Notes under the pieces: model-generated | The model's input: only the letters and a program-made list of their open reading frames with translations | The model's database searches: none | Told to the model about the DNA's origin: nothing | Assembly: GCF_022201045.2 (NCBI RefSeq) | Contig: NC_068560.1 | Location: forward strand, 27,173,501-27,237,500 | Direction: 5' to 3' | Source of the DNA: Citrus sinensis | Lineage: Eukaryota > Streptophyta > Magnoliopsida > Sapindales > Rutaceae | Length of the DNA: 64,000 nt | Position numbers and translations under genes: made by a program | Part shown: piece after piece, positions 1 through 10,257 of the stretch | How the letters are laid out: each line of letters begins with the position of its first letter | How positions within the stretch are numbered: the first letter of the stretch is position 1

Positions 1-2078
1 AAATCCAATTAAACCCACAAAGCTCATCAACGATATGAACAAACATTATAAAATCCAAAGCTGATCAGTCAGAGTTGCTGGTGCACAAAGCCATTCTGTG
101 TGTATGCCAAGTGCCAACCCCACAGGCACAAGCATTAATTAAAAAAGCAATTTGTGAAAGAGATTTTTGTGGGTTTTGTGCCCTTCAGTGGGGGTCTTTT
201 TTGTCACCATTCAAGCATCTTTTAGGGCTAATGGAAATATAAAGAAGATTAAAGGGCTGTATTGTCTAAATGGGTTATTGCGGGTTAGGCTTTTGAGAAG
301 AACAAATAATAATTTGGTTGCCAAAGAAGGGCCCAAATTCTGAGAAAATTATTGTTGAATCTGCTTTTAATCCGTGTATTTTGACTCTAGTGCTTGTATT
401 ATATGCACGAGCAAGTTGTGATAGTTTGAATTGCTTTTGGCTCCCTATTCTTTATTGATTTATCAAAGGGACAAAACTGCACAGTTCCACGATAGTCTTT
501 TATTTTTTTGACTCCTTATTTCTTTTTTATTTATAATTTATTTATAAATATTACAATAATTTTATTTTCTTATTCTCTTTTCCTTTCTTCCATGTTCAGA
601 TATTCTGCTGCTTTTTTTTACTTAGACAATTAATCAACCATTAGTCAGTAACCCCTTTCAAATAAAAGTATCATTAATCAGCAATTACCTTAATTATTTT
701 TCACATCACAATCAAGGCAAAATGCAATAATTTTAATTGAATATATAGATGGCGACTGTGAGACTACAGTAATTGAATAAATTAAAGCAATAAATCAAAT
801 CTATCAACTATAAATGATTGATGTCACATTAGTTTAGATTTATGAATAAAGTTTAAGTTTTGTTGCTTTCGAATAACCAATAACTTTAAATTAAATTGTA
901 TGGTATTTATTTTTTATTTAAAGTCCAATCCACACGTATATTAAAGTGAAAAACCAAAGCGTAAGAAAAGATGATAAAATGTGTAGTTTTTATAATTACT
1001 TATTTACTATTTTTTTTAGTAATGTCATGCTAGCTTTATTTTTCAAGTTAATTTATTAATTGAATTTTTATGATAAGTCATCACTTATTTCACTCCTCAG
1101 ATTAAAGAAAATACATGACTAGATGTTGATGTTCATTTTTAAAGTTAAGACAACCCACCCATTTTTTTTTATTGTTTGAATTATTTAGCAGTTTGAAACA
1201 ATCTGAATTTATGTGTCCAAATTTTGAAACATTTAATTTTTTAGAATTTCAGTATACAGTAAGGAGTACTCTGTTAATTATCAAGTTATAGCATCCTACC
1301 ATTGAAACTGCTCTGATATTTGATCTATTGGTGAATTTGGTGACAGCACAAGAAGACAAAATAGGGAGTACCCTGTAGCTCGACCCACCCAAAGAAAGCC
1401 TCAAGTATGAACTCAATAAATTGTTCTTTTTATAGAATTTTGCTCATTTAATACTAAAGTGAAATCCAGCCACTTTGTTCTTTTTCTTTTCCAAAATGGT
1501 TTTTTGTTTTTCTTTTTTGGCTAGGTTTTCCTTTAACAAAGAAATTTTTTTGTCATCAACATTTTTTTGGTTTCATAAAGATTAGCATAACAATTTTAGC
1601 TACCAACAATTGTAATGAGAAACTAATACAAGATTCTGAGTACATTTTATTATAATTGCCCACAGATTAGTTTATGCCAAAATTCATTTTGTTATCTTGT
1701 ATTTCCAACATCACATTTCCCTAGCTATCTATTTGGTCTCCCATTTCAGATGGTCAAACCATCAAATGGGTATATTTTATTTATTTATATGCTCTAAAAG
1801 AAAAGAAAATGAATTCAAAAAGAGTTTCCACACCGCTTGACCTAGCAGCATTCTTGTCTAAATATTTGAGCCTTGACTTTATGGGACAAATTGTTTGTTT
1901 TCATTTTTCGAAATGCTACAATAATTTTCCTCTGCCAATAATAATAATAATAGTACATCCAAAAAATAAATATATACACATACAATAAGTAGGATATTAT
2001 CAGGTTTCAAGTTTCCGTGACGAGTTTATTTCATTCTTTAATTATGATATATAATTAAGTGAAGGTAATTTTTTTTCC

Positions 2079-2290
2079 TTTCAAAATATAAGTAGACTAA
2101 ACACCTTTCGAATATTAGAGAGGGTAAAATCTAACAGTGCTATATAAAAATTAATATAAACTAGTCTCAGTATTTGTCTAGATACTATTTCAAAATGTGA
2201 GTGGACTAAACACCCTTAGAATATTGGAAAGGATAAAATATTGGCAATACTATATAAAAATTAATATAAACTAGTTCTAGTATTTGTCTG
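2079..2290. repeat. Tandem duplication, two units of about 109 bp
   Basis: Unit 1 starts at about 2079 and unit 2 at about 2188. Both contain the blocks 'actaaacaccctt' (one base different in unit 1), 'tatataaaaattaatataaa' and 'agtatttgtct' in the same order and spacing. By eye the units are about 80-85% identical, so the duplication is not recent. No coding potential. Confidence 0.85.
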
Positions 2291-2511
2291 ATTATAAATA
2301 TCAGTTGTAATCTCATATAATATGAGTTGTAATATGAGTATTAATCTCATGTAATTCAAAAAAAAAGTAGGACATTATTATGTTACCCCTTAATGAATCA
2401 ATTCAAAGCATCACATTAAAACTCTATCAAAGTGGTGTATACACGCACACACACGGATTGAAGCAAAAATATTACTATATTTTTTTTTCTAGTTATAGAA
2501 CACCATTGCAC

Positions 2512-2534
2512 TATATATATATATATATATATAT
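2512..2534. repeat. (TA)n microsatellite
   Basis: Uninterrupted alternating TA of about 23 bases in intergenic DNA. Confidence 0.95.
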
Positions 2535-3131
2535 TAAAATAAGAATAAGATCGTTTGCAGAAGTAAATAACTAATATTGAGATAAGTAAAATTATTCATT
2601 ATATAACTCTCTCTTTCTCTCACTCCAGACATATATATAGTAAGTTTCGGGTCAAAAATTAAAATTCGAAATCGGTTTCCAATTATGTAAAGTGATAAAC
2701 TGGTTTACAATATTATAAAAATCTATTTGCAATGTTATAAATTAATGTTAAATTTTAATTGTGGATTGGAAAAACTTTCGTATATATAAATATATAAAGA
2801 TTGAGTGCTGGAAATTTATGTTTTTTTAATCAATTACGGTGAAAATTGCAAATCTTTAACTAAATCTTATGATGAAGAATTCAAACGCGCACGTGAATGA
2901 TTTTGTTGTCCATGTGCCCTGACAATGATGTTATAATTAAGTAATTAAGACAAGATTAACTTAAGATCGAATCTTGTTTACCAATAATTCAATAATGTAC
3001 ATATGTATATTATACATCGAAGTTGAAATATTCTTGTTTTTTTCTTTCTAATATCATTTTTTAAAAGCATTTTCGAAGCTCACTCGAAGGAGGAAATGGG
3101 CACGTCCAAATGAACCCATGTGGTGACCGAT

Positions 3132-3181
3132 GAGATGAACGAAGTTTTTTTTTTTTTTTTGAGAAGGAGATGAACGAAGTT
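3132..3181. mobile_element. Tail-only retroposition scar with 15-bp target-site duplication
   Basis: The 15-bp sequence gagatgaacgaagtt occurs at 3132-3146 and again at 3167-3181. Between the copies lie only a poly-T run and the bases gagaag. A perfect direct repeat flanking a poly-A/T tail is the mark of target-primed reverse transcription. The residue after the tail resembles the start of the LINE 3' end at about 10290 (poly-T then gaaaag). I infer an extremely 5'-truncated LINE or SINE insertion in minus orientation. Confidence 0.6.
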
Positions 3182-3649
3182 AATATTCAAGCATAGAGCT
3201 CAATTAAGATTGTGACTTGGGGACCGGCTGGCGGTTCGTGGATGGACCCTACGATTTGAAATTGACGATGGTAAAGCTCCACACTCATTGAAATTTTTTT
3301 TTTTTTTTTTGGTTCAATTGTTTATTCAGAATTTAATCTCAATCAGAATGATGATACTTTATAATCAAAATGATGATACTCTAGGTGTTCCTTGTACACA
3401 AACGATACCTTTGATTACTTGTCATAGGCTGTTACCCGCTACAAAAATCAACCAATGTGATGATTATTCCGGGCTTCATCATGATCTCGATAGAAAAAAG
3501 TTAATACAAAGGATATCAAGCATCCACGGGTTGAAATCTTTATCGAGTTTTTTTTTTTTTGCCTTATTTTTTAAATTGGTTTTATTTCAAACTTTTCAAC
3601 GTACAATTGACATTTATTTTTTAAAAAAGAATTTGAGACGTGTAACGAG

Positions 3650-3692
3650 AATTTGATGATTTTTTTTTTGTGATAAAGAAAATTTGATGATT
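3650..3692. mobile_element. Second tail-only retroposition scar, 12-bp target-site duplication
   Basis: The 12-bp sequence aatttgatgatt is present at 3650-3661 and 3681-3692, enclosing a poly-T run and about ten bases (gtgataaag...). The arrangement matches the scar at 3132-3181. The repeat is shorter and more AT-rich, so chance is a little more likely. Confidence 0.5.
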
Positions 3693-5400
3693 ATATTCTC
3701 ATACACGGCCACTAAACTATATATATAATCGACCCATTTAATATTATTTGCAGGGGTGGAATTATTAAGAAATGGGATAAGAAATTTTAAAAAGAAAATT
3801 AATATATAAATGTATATCTCTAGATTAATTTGTATTCCCAATATCTTTAGTCTCTTGTGTCTTAACTTCAATTGTAAATAATTAAATTATTCACATTATC
3901 TCTAAAATCCTACAAATTTATTACAATTTATCTTTTCTCGTAGGCAGCAACAAATCGTAATTCTCTTATCTAGTTCAATATTCAATTCAAAAATGTATTT
4001 TTTCAACTCATCTTCTAAATTTGTATGTGTTCCACCCTTGAACAATGTCAACATATTGTCTAGTTTCTTTTCTTTAACTTTTCAACTAATATTTGATTTT
4101 TTTTTCTCCTGTTTAATAGTTTGAATGGGATGAGAAATCTCATCCATTGACCCCCACCAATAATTGTTCAAATCATAAATTGATCTCAAGTGATTGCGGG
4201 CATAATATGCTTTCAGGATTGCCCAAGTTATACTCGAAAGATAACTAATACTTTATTTTATCATAAGTCAATAATATATAATTTTTATTTTTTTAAAAAA
4301 GATATTAAACCAAAGTTTAAGAGATATATTTTTTTATTAGTTTACTTTTTTTTTTTGGGTATATATCTATATCCTATTTGACTAAATACTTTCATATAAT
4401 ACCAGCAAACTTATTGAAAGATAGGTAGAATGACATATTTTCATATTTTAAACGTCAAATTTGTAATATAATTATATACTCAGTCATTTAGGACGCTCAA
4501 CCAGTGGCGTCGAACAATAAATTTACGACAATAATGATTGATCGCCGTATTACAAGGATGTGATTTTTTTTTGCCCCACCAAATATTCCATTTACAAATT
4601 TGCTAATACTACAACGTAAATACTGTAGGGACGAGCTTTAATTCGCGCAAATAATGATGGGCGCCGCATGAAAATCAATTTGAAAAACTACTGTTGGTTG
4701 ATTTATTATTATTATTTTTTTCGTTTGTTGGTAAACTACCAAATTCTGCCCAACCCTCTTGAAAGAGAATTACAAATCTTTATAAAAAAGAGACTTCAAG
4801 TATCTCATTCTCTTGCTTGATTTTCGTTGTAATGTTTGTTTTTTGTCGTTTTAACTTTTGTCTGTAATGAAACTTTTTTCTTCGTGCTTTAAGAGCGCAA
4901 TATTATGGGGACTCATTTTATGCATAAAAACGTTCAGTCAACTGATATAATCTTGAAATATTTATTGTACCTACTTATCATCATTTCGTAATAATTCAAA
5001 TAATAACAGATTAAGATTTGGTATTGCACTGGATTTTTCTTCAACTCATCTGAATCCTTATAATCCATTAAAAAATGTAAAATTCAAAATATGAAAAACT
5101 CAATTTTTTTTTTCTTCTTCAAATGTGGATTTTGATATCATTCAAAATTTCAGAGTTTTTGACGTTTGCTTGAAAAAAGTGAAGAAGAAGCCAAGTACGG
5201 CAGCTAGTACAGTCTGAAAAGTCAAGTGCATATATCTACTGCCTCGTTTCTTACTACCGACAGAAAAATATCTACATCTACTACTTTGTGTTGTGTTTAA
5301 TAATTTATAGTAATTTTTTATTTATTACCTCCCCATGGTGATTCCTTGCTGCTTGTGCAACCACCGCCTACAAACTATCACACTCACACAGACACAGTCA

Positions 5401-5426
5401 CTCTCTCTCTCTCTCTCTCTCTCTCT
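5401..5426. repeat. (CT)13 microsatellite upstream of the HIPP gene
   Basis: Perfect CT dinucleotide run about 330 bases upstream of the start codon. Such pyrimidine tracts are common in promoters and 5' leaders of plant genes. It is followed by tattataaaa near 5430, a possible TATA element. Confidence 0.9.
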
Positions 5427-5754
5427 GTACTATTATAAAAATTAAAGTTTCATTAGAAACAGCTCACAAGCAAGCAACAGACACAAGTATTTGCCCAATC
5501 TTGAATTAAAAAACAGAGCAAACAAAAAGCTCGAGCTTCGGTAGCTTAGCTTATCTTGGCTACCAGCTAGCTACCCAAGAGATAAGTGTAGTTTAAATGC
5601 TCACCACCCACCGCCTTTAACTCTCTTTCACAGCACTATATATTCTCTCAGCTCACAACAAAAACCCTCATTTGCTTTTCACTTTCTCTAGTTAACACGC
5701 ATAGCTACTCTCTTTTTTTCATTTTGGTGCCATTTAGTAGTTAAATCTTAAGCA

Positions 5755-7863
5755 ATGAACAAGCAAGATTTCATGAAATTACAGGTAACTCCCCCCATCT
5801 CACCCTCTCTATCTGTCTGTCCATCTACATGCTGTAACATCACCTCTCTTTAGTACCCTTTTCATTTTTTCATCTTCTTTTGAAGTTTTTTTTTTTTTTT
5901 TTGGTATAATATGGTCTTGTTTATTTCTGTTCTTGACTTATTCGAGTAGGAGTTGTTTTTTTGTACTTATTTTGAAATTTTCCCTCGCTCTTTGCAACTT
6001 TAAGTTTTGAGTTAGTTTTATCCCTAACAAGGTTCATTTTCTTTGAGATTATACCGTTCTCATGTAATTTAGAAGCTATATGTTTGTTCAATTCTTTCTT
6101 GAAATTTTTTTTTAAGTTACATCAATTAACACAACTTTTTCTTCTTAATGGTTGCTTTTGTAGCAGTCTTGTGTTCTCAGAGTTAATGTAGACTGCGATG
6201 GCTGCAAACAAAAAGTAAAGAAAGTACTGCGGAAAATTGATGGTATGATAATTAATCTCTCTTTGTTGATTAATTTACGTTTTTAGTTTTTTTTTTCTGG
6301 GTTTAATTTTTTGATCTATTTTTTTTATATATCTTTGGTGCAGGGGTCTATTCGACAAATGTTGATGTAGAGCAAGGGAAGGTGACAGTAACAGGAAATG
6401 TAGATCCAGCCATTCTGATAAAGAAGCTTGAGAAATTAGGAAAGCATGCAGAGTTATGGGGGCCTCAAAAGGGGAGCTCAAATAGCAATTACCAAAACCT
6501 TCTCAATAACCAGTTCAAGAACATGATGAATTTTGAGCATGGTGGTAAAGGTGGTGGTGGCAAAGACAACAACAAATCTCAAAAAGGTGGAGGAAACAAT
6601 AATAACAACCAGAGTCACCAATTTCCAAAAGGCGGCCAACAACAGCAACAGCAGCAGCTACAACAACTACAAGCTCAGCAAATGATGCAGCAGCAATTCA
6701 AAGCGGGGTCTAAGGATATGAATATGATGAAGATGGCTCAGCACAATAAGGATCAGAAACATGGTAAGTTCAACACGATTGAGGATGATTTTGATGATGA
6801 GGAGTTTGATGACGACTTTGATGAAGATGATTTTGATGATTATGATGATGAGGATGATGAGGAGTTCGGTCATGGGCATCATTTGCCTAACAAGAATAAT
6901 GGCAAAGGGCCACATGGGCCTCATAGTATGATGATGATGAACGGGCCTATGATGGATTTTAAGAAAGGAGGTGGCGGTAATTCTAAGAAGGGTGGTGCTA
7001 TTGATATGCCATTTGAAATGATGGGAGGAAAGGAATCAAAAGACGGCAAGAATGGCAAGGATGGAAAGAAAGGAAGCAAGGAGAATAACAAAGGAGGGAA
7101 GAAGAAGGATGAAGGTAGCAGGAAGGACAAAAATGGTGGCAAAAGCGGAGGTGGTGGGTTTTTTGGATTTGGTAAAAAGAAAGGGGGTGAAGATAAAAAA
7201 AATGGTAAGAGTAGTGGTGGGTTTTTAGGATTTGGTAAAAAGGATAAAGGTAGTGGGGATAGTGGTAACAAGAATGGCAAAAATGGCAGCGGAGCTGGTG
7301 GGAAAAATAAAGGCAATGGGCCCAAGAAAGGTGGAGGCAAGAATGAGTATGATGGGGTCCTTGATATGAAGAAAATGAAAGATGATGTATTTGATTTCGA
7401 TGTGCCTAAGGCCAATCATGGAGGTAAAGGTGGCAAGGCTAATGGTCATGGTGGTGGGGCCAATAATATGGGCCAGATGGGTCCAATAAGCCAGATGGGA
7501 CCAATGCGGTCGATGGGCCAGATGGGTAACTATCCAATGGGCCAGATGGGAAATTACCCAACAGGGCAGATGGGTGGTTTTCCGGCGGTGCAAGGATTAC
7601 CGGCGTCGCCAGCAATGAACGGAGCATATTACGGAGCAATGGGCCCAGGCACTAATCCTTACAATCAACAACAATATATGGGTATGATGATGAATCAACA
7701 GCAGATGAATGGAGGGAATGAGATGTATCATCCTATGATGTATGCTAGGCAGCCTCCACCGTTCAACTATGGAGCACCGCCGCCGATGCTGGGGCCAGCT
7801 GCTGGTGATCATTACACTCACTACTTCAGTGATGAGAATGCTAATAGTTGTAGTATCATGTAA
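5755..7863 (+). CDS. Heavy-metal-associated isoprenylated plant protein (HIPP), long Gly/Lys/Asp-rich form
   Basis: Three exons join in frame: 5755-5784, 6167-6242 and 6344-7863, giving about 541 residues. The N-terminus is an HMA (ferredoxin-like) metal-binding domain, residues about 10-75, with the Cys-Asp-Gly-Cys motif at residues 20-23. The protein ends in Cys-Ser-Ile-Met, a CaaX box for farnesylation. Together these define the HIPP family, which is thought to bind soft metal ions and attach to membranes or enter the nucleus. Between them lies a long low-complexity region: Gln-rich, then a block almost purely Asp/Glu/Phe (about 6780-6870), then Gly/Lys-rich sequence with two copies of a GG-F-[FL]-GFGKK motif, then Met-Gly-Gln-Met-Gly repeats. 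The exon 2 acceptor is a tandem tagcag, so a form with one extra Gln is possible. Length fits the long Arabidopsis HIPP32-34 type. The metal bound cannot be told from sequence. Confidence 0.92.
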
Positions 7864-8830
7864 AATGGTTTTTAGATAAGTTAATCCCGTCTTTGTTTAT
7901 TTTAGTTTTTCCTAGAGCTTGTGCTTTTGTAGTATTTGCTTATACAAACAATGGTGCAAGATATGAAGTATAGAATAGCATTTCCCATAATGGGTAAGTT
8001 TTGTTTCAAATTTCTTTTCTCTTTGATCCCTTGAAACTTCTCTTCTTACTTTGGATCTTGATCTTAAGTTGTTTTTAATATAATTAGAGCATTGTGGCTT
8101 TATAATATCATTTAGTAAAATATGAATGAATGGTCACATAGTGGGTTTGTAGACAAGAAGCTTTCTTAAAAGAAGAGATGTACCCAAATGCTTTATTATA
8201 TGTTGGTTTGGTTTCATACATGAAAGCATCTAAGCGTCAATCCCCATTCCTTGCAATAAAAAGCGCCATTTGGCTCCATCTTTTGGACTTTAGATCGTTC
8301 GAACTCTTCAATGATGCACTCACCTTAAAAGGAAAGGTTTTCATTTCAATCACGGATTTTTCATGCTTTTTTGGGATTTGAATTTTGAAAGTGATGCTTC
8401 CAATTCCCACTTAGGGGGCTGGCTGGCTTTTAATTTAATTGGGCTGTCCACAGCCTCAAAACTGATGAGCCCATTAATGTTTGTTAGGCAGACCCTCGGA
8501 CCCCAGCTAATTTATGGTCTTGTTTCTTGCTAATGCTGCAAAAAATATCAATTATGCATGGCAACTTGGCCACTAGCCTACTAGAGAAGCCCTTCCTACT
8601 GCCATGTGGCTTTCAGAAGCCTACTCATTTTTGCTCTCTTATTTAGATGTTAATCTTTCGCCTGCCTTAGCCAAATTTGCATGTGAACTTTGCTTATCCC
8701 ACTCAAAAAGCTACAAATCCTATGAGCACACTAAAAATGTCGATATTTGACAACACTAGCCCAAAAATTCTCCATAAATTCTGAAGTGTTAACCCATCCA
8801 TTTCCCCTAGCAAGCTGTCTTGGTTACAGA
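7864..8830. other. Intergenic: HIPP 3' UTR and promoter of the next gene
   Basis: No supported gene. The first part should contain the HIPP 3' UTR. The open frame at 8178-8381 has no recognisable similarity or splice context. A possible upstream ATG at 8747 is in frame with the next gene, but the signal peptide at 8831 marks the better start. Confidence 0.6.
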
Positions 8831-10254
8831 ATGGCTTCTTTCCTCCACCTCTTTCACATTTTCTTCTTAATCTCTACTTCTTACTTCCTCGTAACACAAT
8901 CAAAACCCCCTCAACACACAGCTTTCAACCCAAACAAGCTTGTTCTCCCTATACAAAAAGACCAAGCCACACATCTTTTCATCACAAACATTCACAAGAG
9001 AACTCCTCTAAAGCAAGTCCCCTTTGTTGTCCACTTGAATGGGCAATTCCTTTGGGTTGCTTGCGAGCAAAGCTACTTATCGTCAACATATCATGCCCCT
9101 CTTTGCCACTCAACTCAATGCGCTAGAGCCAACACGCCTTACTGCCACACATGCAATTCAACACCGCGACCCGGCTGCCATAATAACACATGTGGGCTCA
9201 TGGCAACCAACCCCATGACTCACCAAGCCGCCATGGCTGAGCTTGCTCAAGATGTGCTCTCAATTCAATCCACAAAAGGCTCAAAACCTGGACCTCTAGT
9301 TAGAGTCCCTAGATTTCTGTTTGCTTGTGCAACCTCCTTTCTTTTACAAAAAGACTTTCCCAAAAGGCCAGTGCTACGTTACGTTAATCGTAACGTACGC
9401 CACACACAGCAACAGTAGCGGGTCCCACCATAGATACTGTTGTTGTGTATGGATGTACGTTACGATTAACGTAACGTAGCGGGATCCTTCCCAAAAATGT
9501 TCAAGGCATAGCTGGATTAGGACACGCTCCACTTTCGCTTCCAAATCAACTAGCTTCCCACTTCGGATTCCCCCCAAAATTTGCCTTATGTCTTCATTCT
9601 TCTGCAAGCAATTTTCCCAATGGTGCCATTTTCTTCGGCAATGGCCCTTACTTGATGCTTCCAGGCATTGACATTTCAAGCCAATTACCCTTAACAATTA
9701 GCCCAGAAGGACAGTACTATATCACCCTAACATCAATAAGAATCAACAACAAGCAAGTCCCCATCAACGCATCCTTGTTAAAATTCAACGTCAATGCAGG
9801 CACTGGAGGCACAAAAATCAGCACAATAAAACCTTACGCAGTCCTCGAACACTCAATATACCAATCTTTCACTAGGTTTTTCACCAGCCAGCTCCCTGGA
9901 ATCCCACAATTAGCAAAACCTGTGGCACCGTTTTCAGTATGTTATGATTCAAGAAAGCTGAAAAGCACAAGAGCAGGCCCTGGAGTTCCGAATATAGACT
10001 TTGTGCTGCAGAATTAGAACGTTAAGTGGACAATTATTGGGGCAAATTCGATGGTGCAGGCACGAAGCGGGGTTACTTGTTTAGCGTTTGTTAATGGAGG
10101 GGTAAGGCCTAGATCTTCGATCATCATTGGGTCGCATCAATTGCAGGATAATCTTGTGCAGTTTGCTCTTGCTGGTTCAAGGCTTGGTTTTAGCTCTTCG
10201 CTGCTGTTTCGCAGGACAAGTTGTAGCAACTTCAATTTTTCTGCGACTCCATGA
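8831..10254 (+). pseudogene. Chitinase-CLP / basic 7S globulin-like gene (aspartic-protease fold), disrupted
   Basis: Apart from its lesions this is a single-exon gene of about 430 codons, the usual family length. It begins with a signal peptide (MASFLHLFHIFFLIS), so the product would be secreted. The family has a pepsin-like fold, and known members act as xylanase or glucanase inhibitors or storage-type globulins. The first catalytic site reads NGQFLWV instead of DTG, as is normal for these catalytically inactive proteins, and many cysteines are kept. A 122-bp MITE at 9366-9487 splits codons just after a Lys-Asp-Phe-Pro-Lys stretch. With its target-site duplication it adds 131 bases, which brings in a stop and shifts the frame. 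A second lesion is an in-frame TAG at 10015-10017, after which the family sequence continues in the same frame to 10254. A LINE lies four bases past the normal stop. The gene is therefore most likely dead. Confidence 0.88.
9366..9487. mobile_element. 122-bp palindromic MITE, Mutator-type by its 9-bp target duplication
   Basis: The 9-bp duplication ttcccaaaa lies at 9357-9365 and 9488-9496. The element begins and ends with GG/CC, and its arms pair over most of the length: gctacgttacgttaatcgta at the left matches the reverse complement of the right end. Inner parts (cacacag-caacagta and tactgttgttgtgt) also pair imperfectly, leaving a short loop. Each arm holds its own smaller palindrome, cgttacg-ttaat-cgtaacg. 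No coding capacity. A 9-bp duplication is typical of Mutator-like elements; assignment to that superfamily is inference. Confidence 0.85.
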
Positions 10255-10257
10255 ATG

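Larger units (their letters stand above)
1..5400. other. Gene-free AT-rich intergenic region
   Basis: No open frame here has the composition or length of a plant coding exon, and I recognise no protein family. The stretch contains a 109-bp tandem duplication, a TA microsatellite, several poly-T runs and two short direct-repeat-flanked insertions, listed separately. The last few hundred bases are probably the promoter of the downstream metal-binding gene. The short frames at 3288-3656 and 3614-3871 are low-complexity and overlap each other on opposite strands. Confidence 0.7.

Noticed and set aside
3288-3871. Open frames of 122 and 85 codons on opposite strands
   Set aside because: Low-complexity Phe/Lys-rich translations of poly-T and poly-A DNA, with no family match and no splice context.
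6921-7415. 164-codon minus-strand frame inside the HIPP gene
   Set aside because: It is Pro/Leu/Phe-rich antisense of the Gly/Lys-rich repeats, a shadow of the real exon. The other minus-strand frames at 6667-6924 and 7225-7821 are the same.
8747-8830. Upstream in-frame start for the chitinase-CLP-like gene
   Set aside because: It begins with a non-ATG codon in context and would bury the clear signal peptide that starts at 8831.
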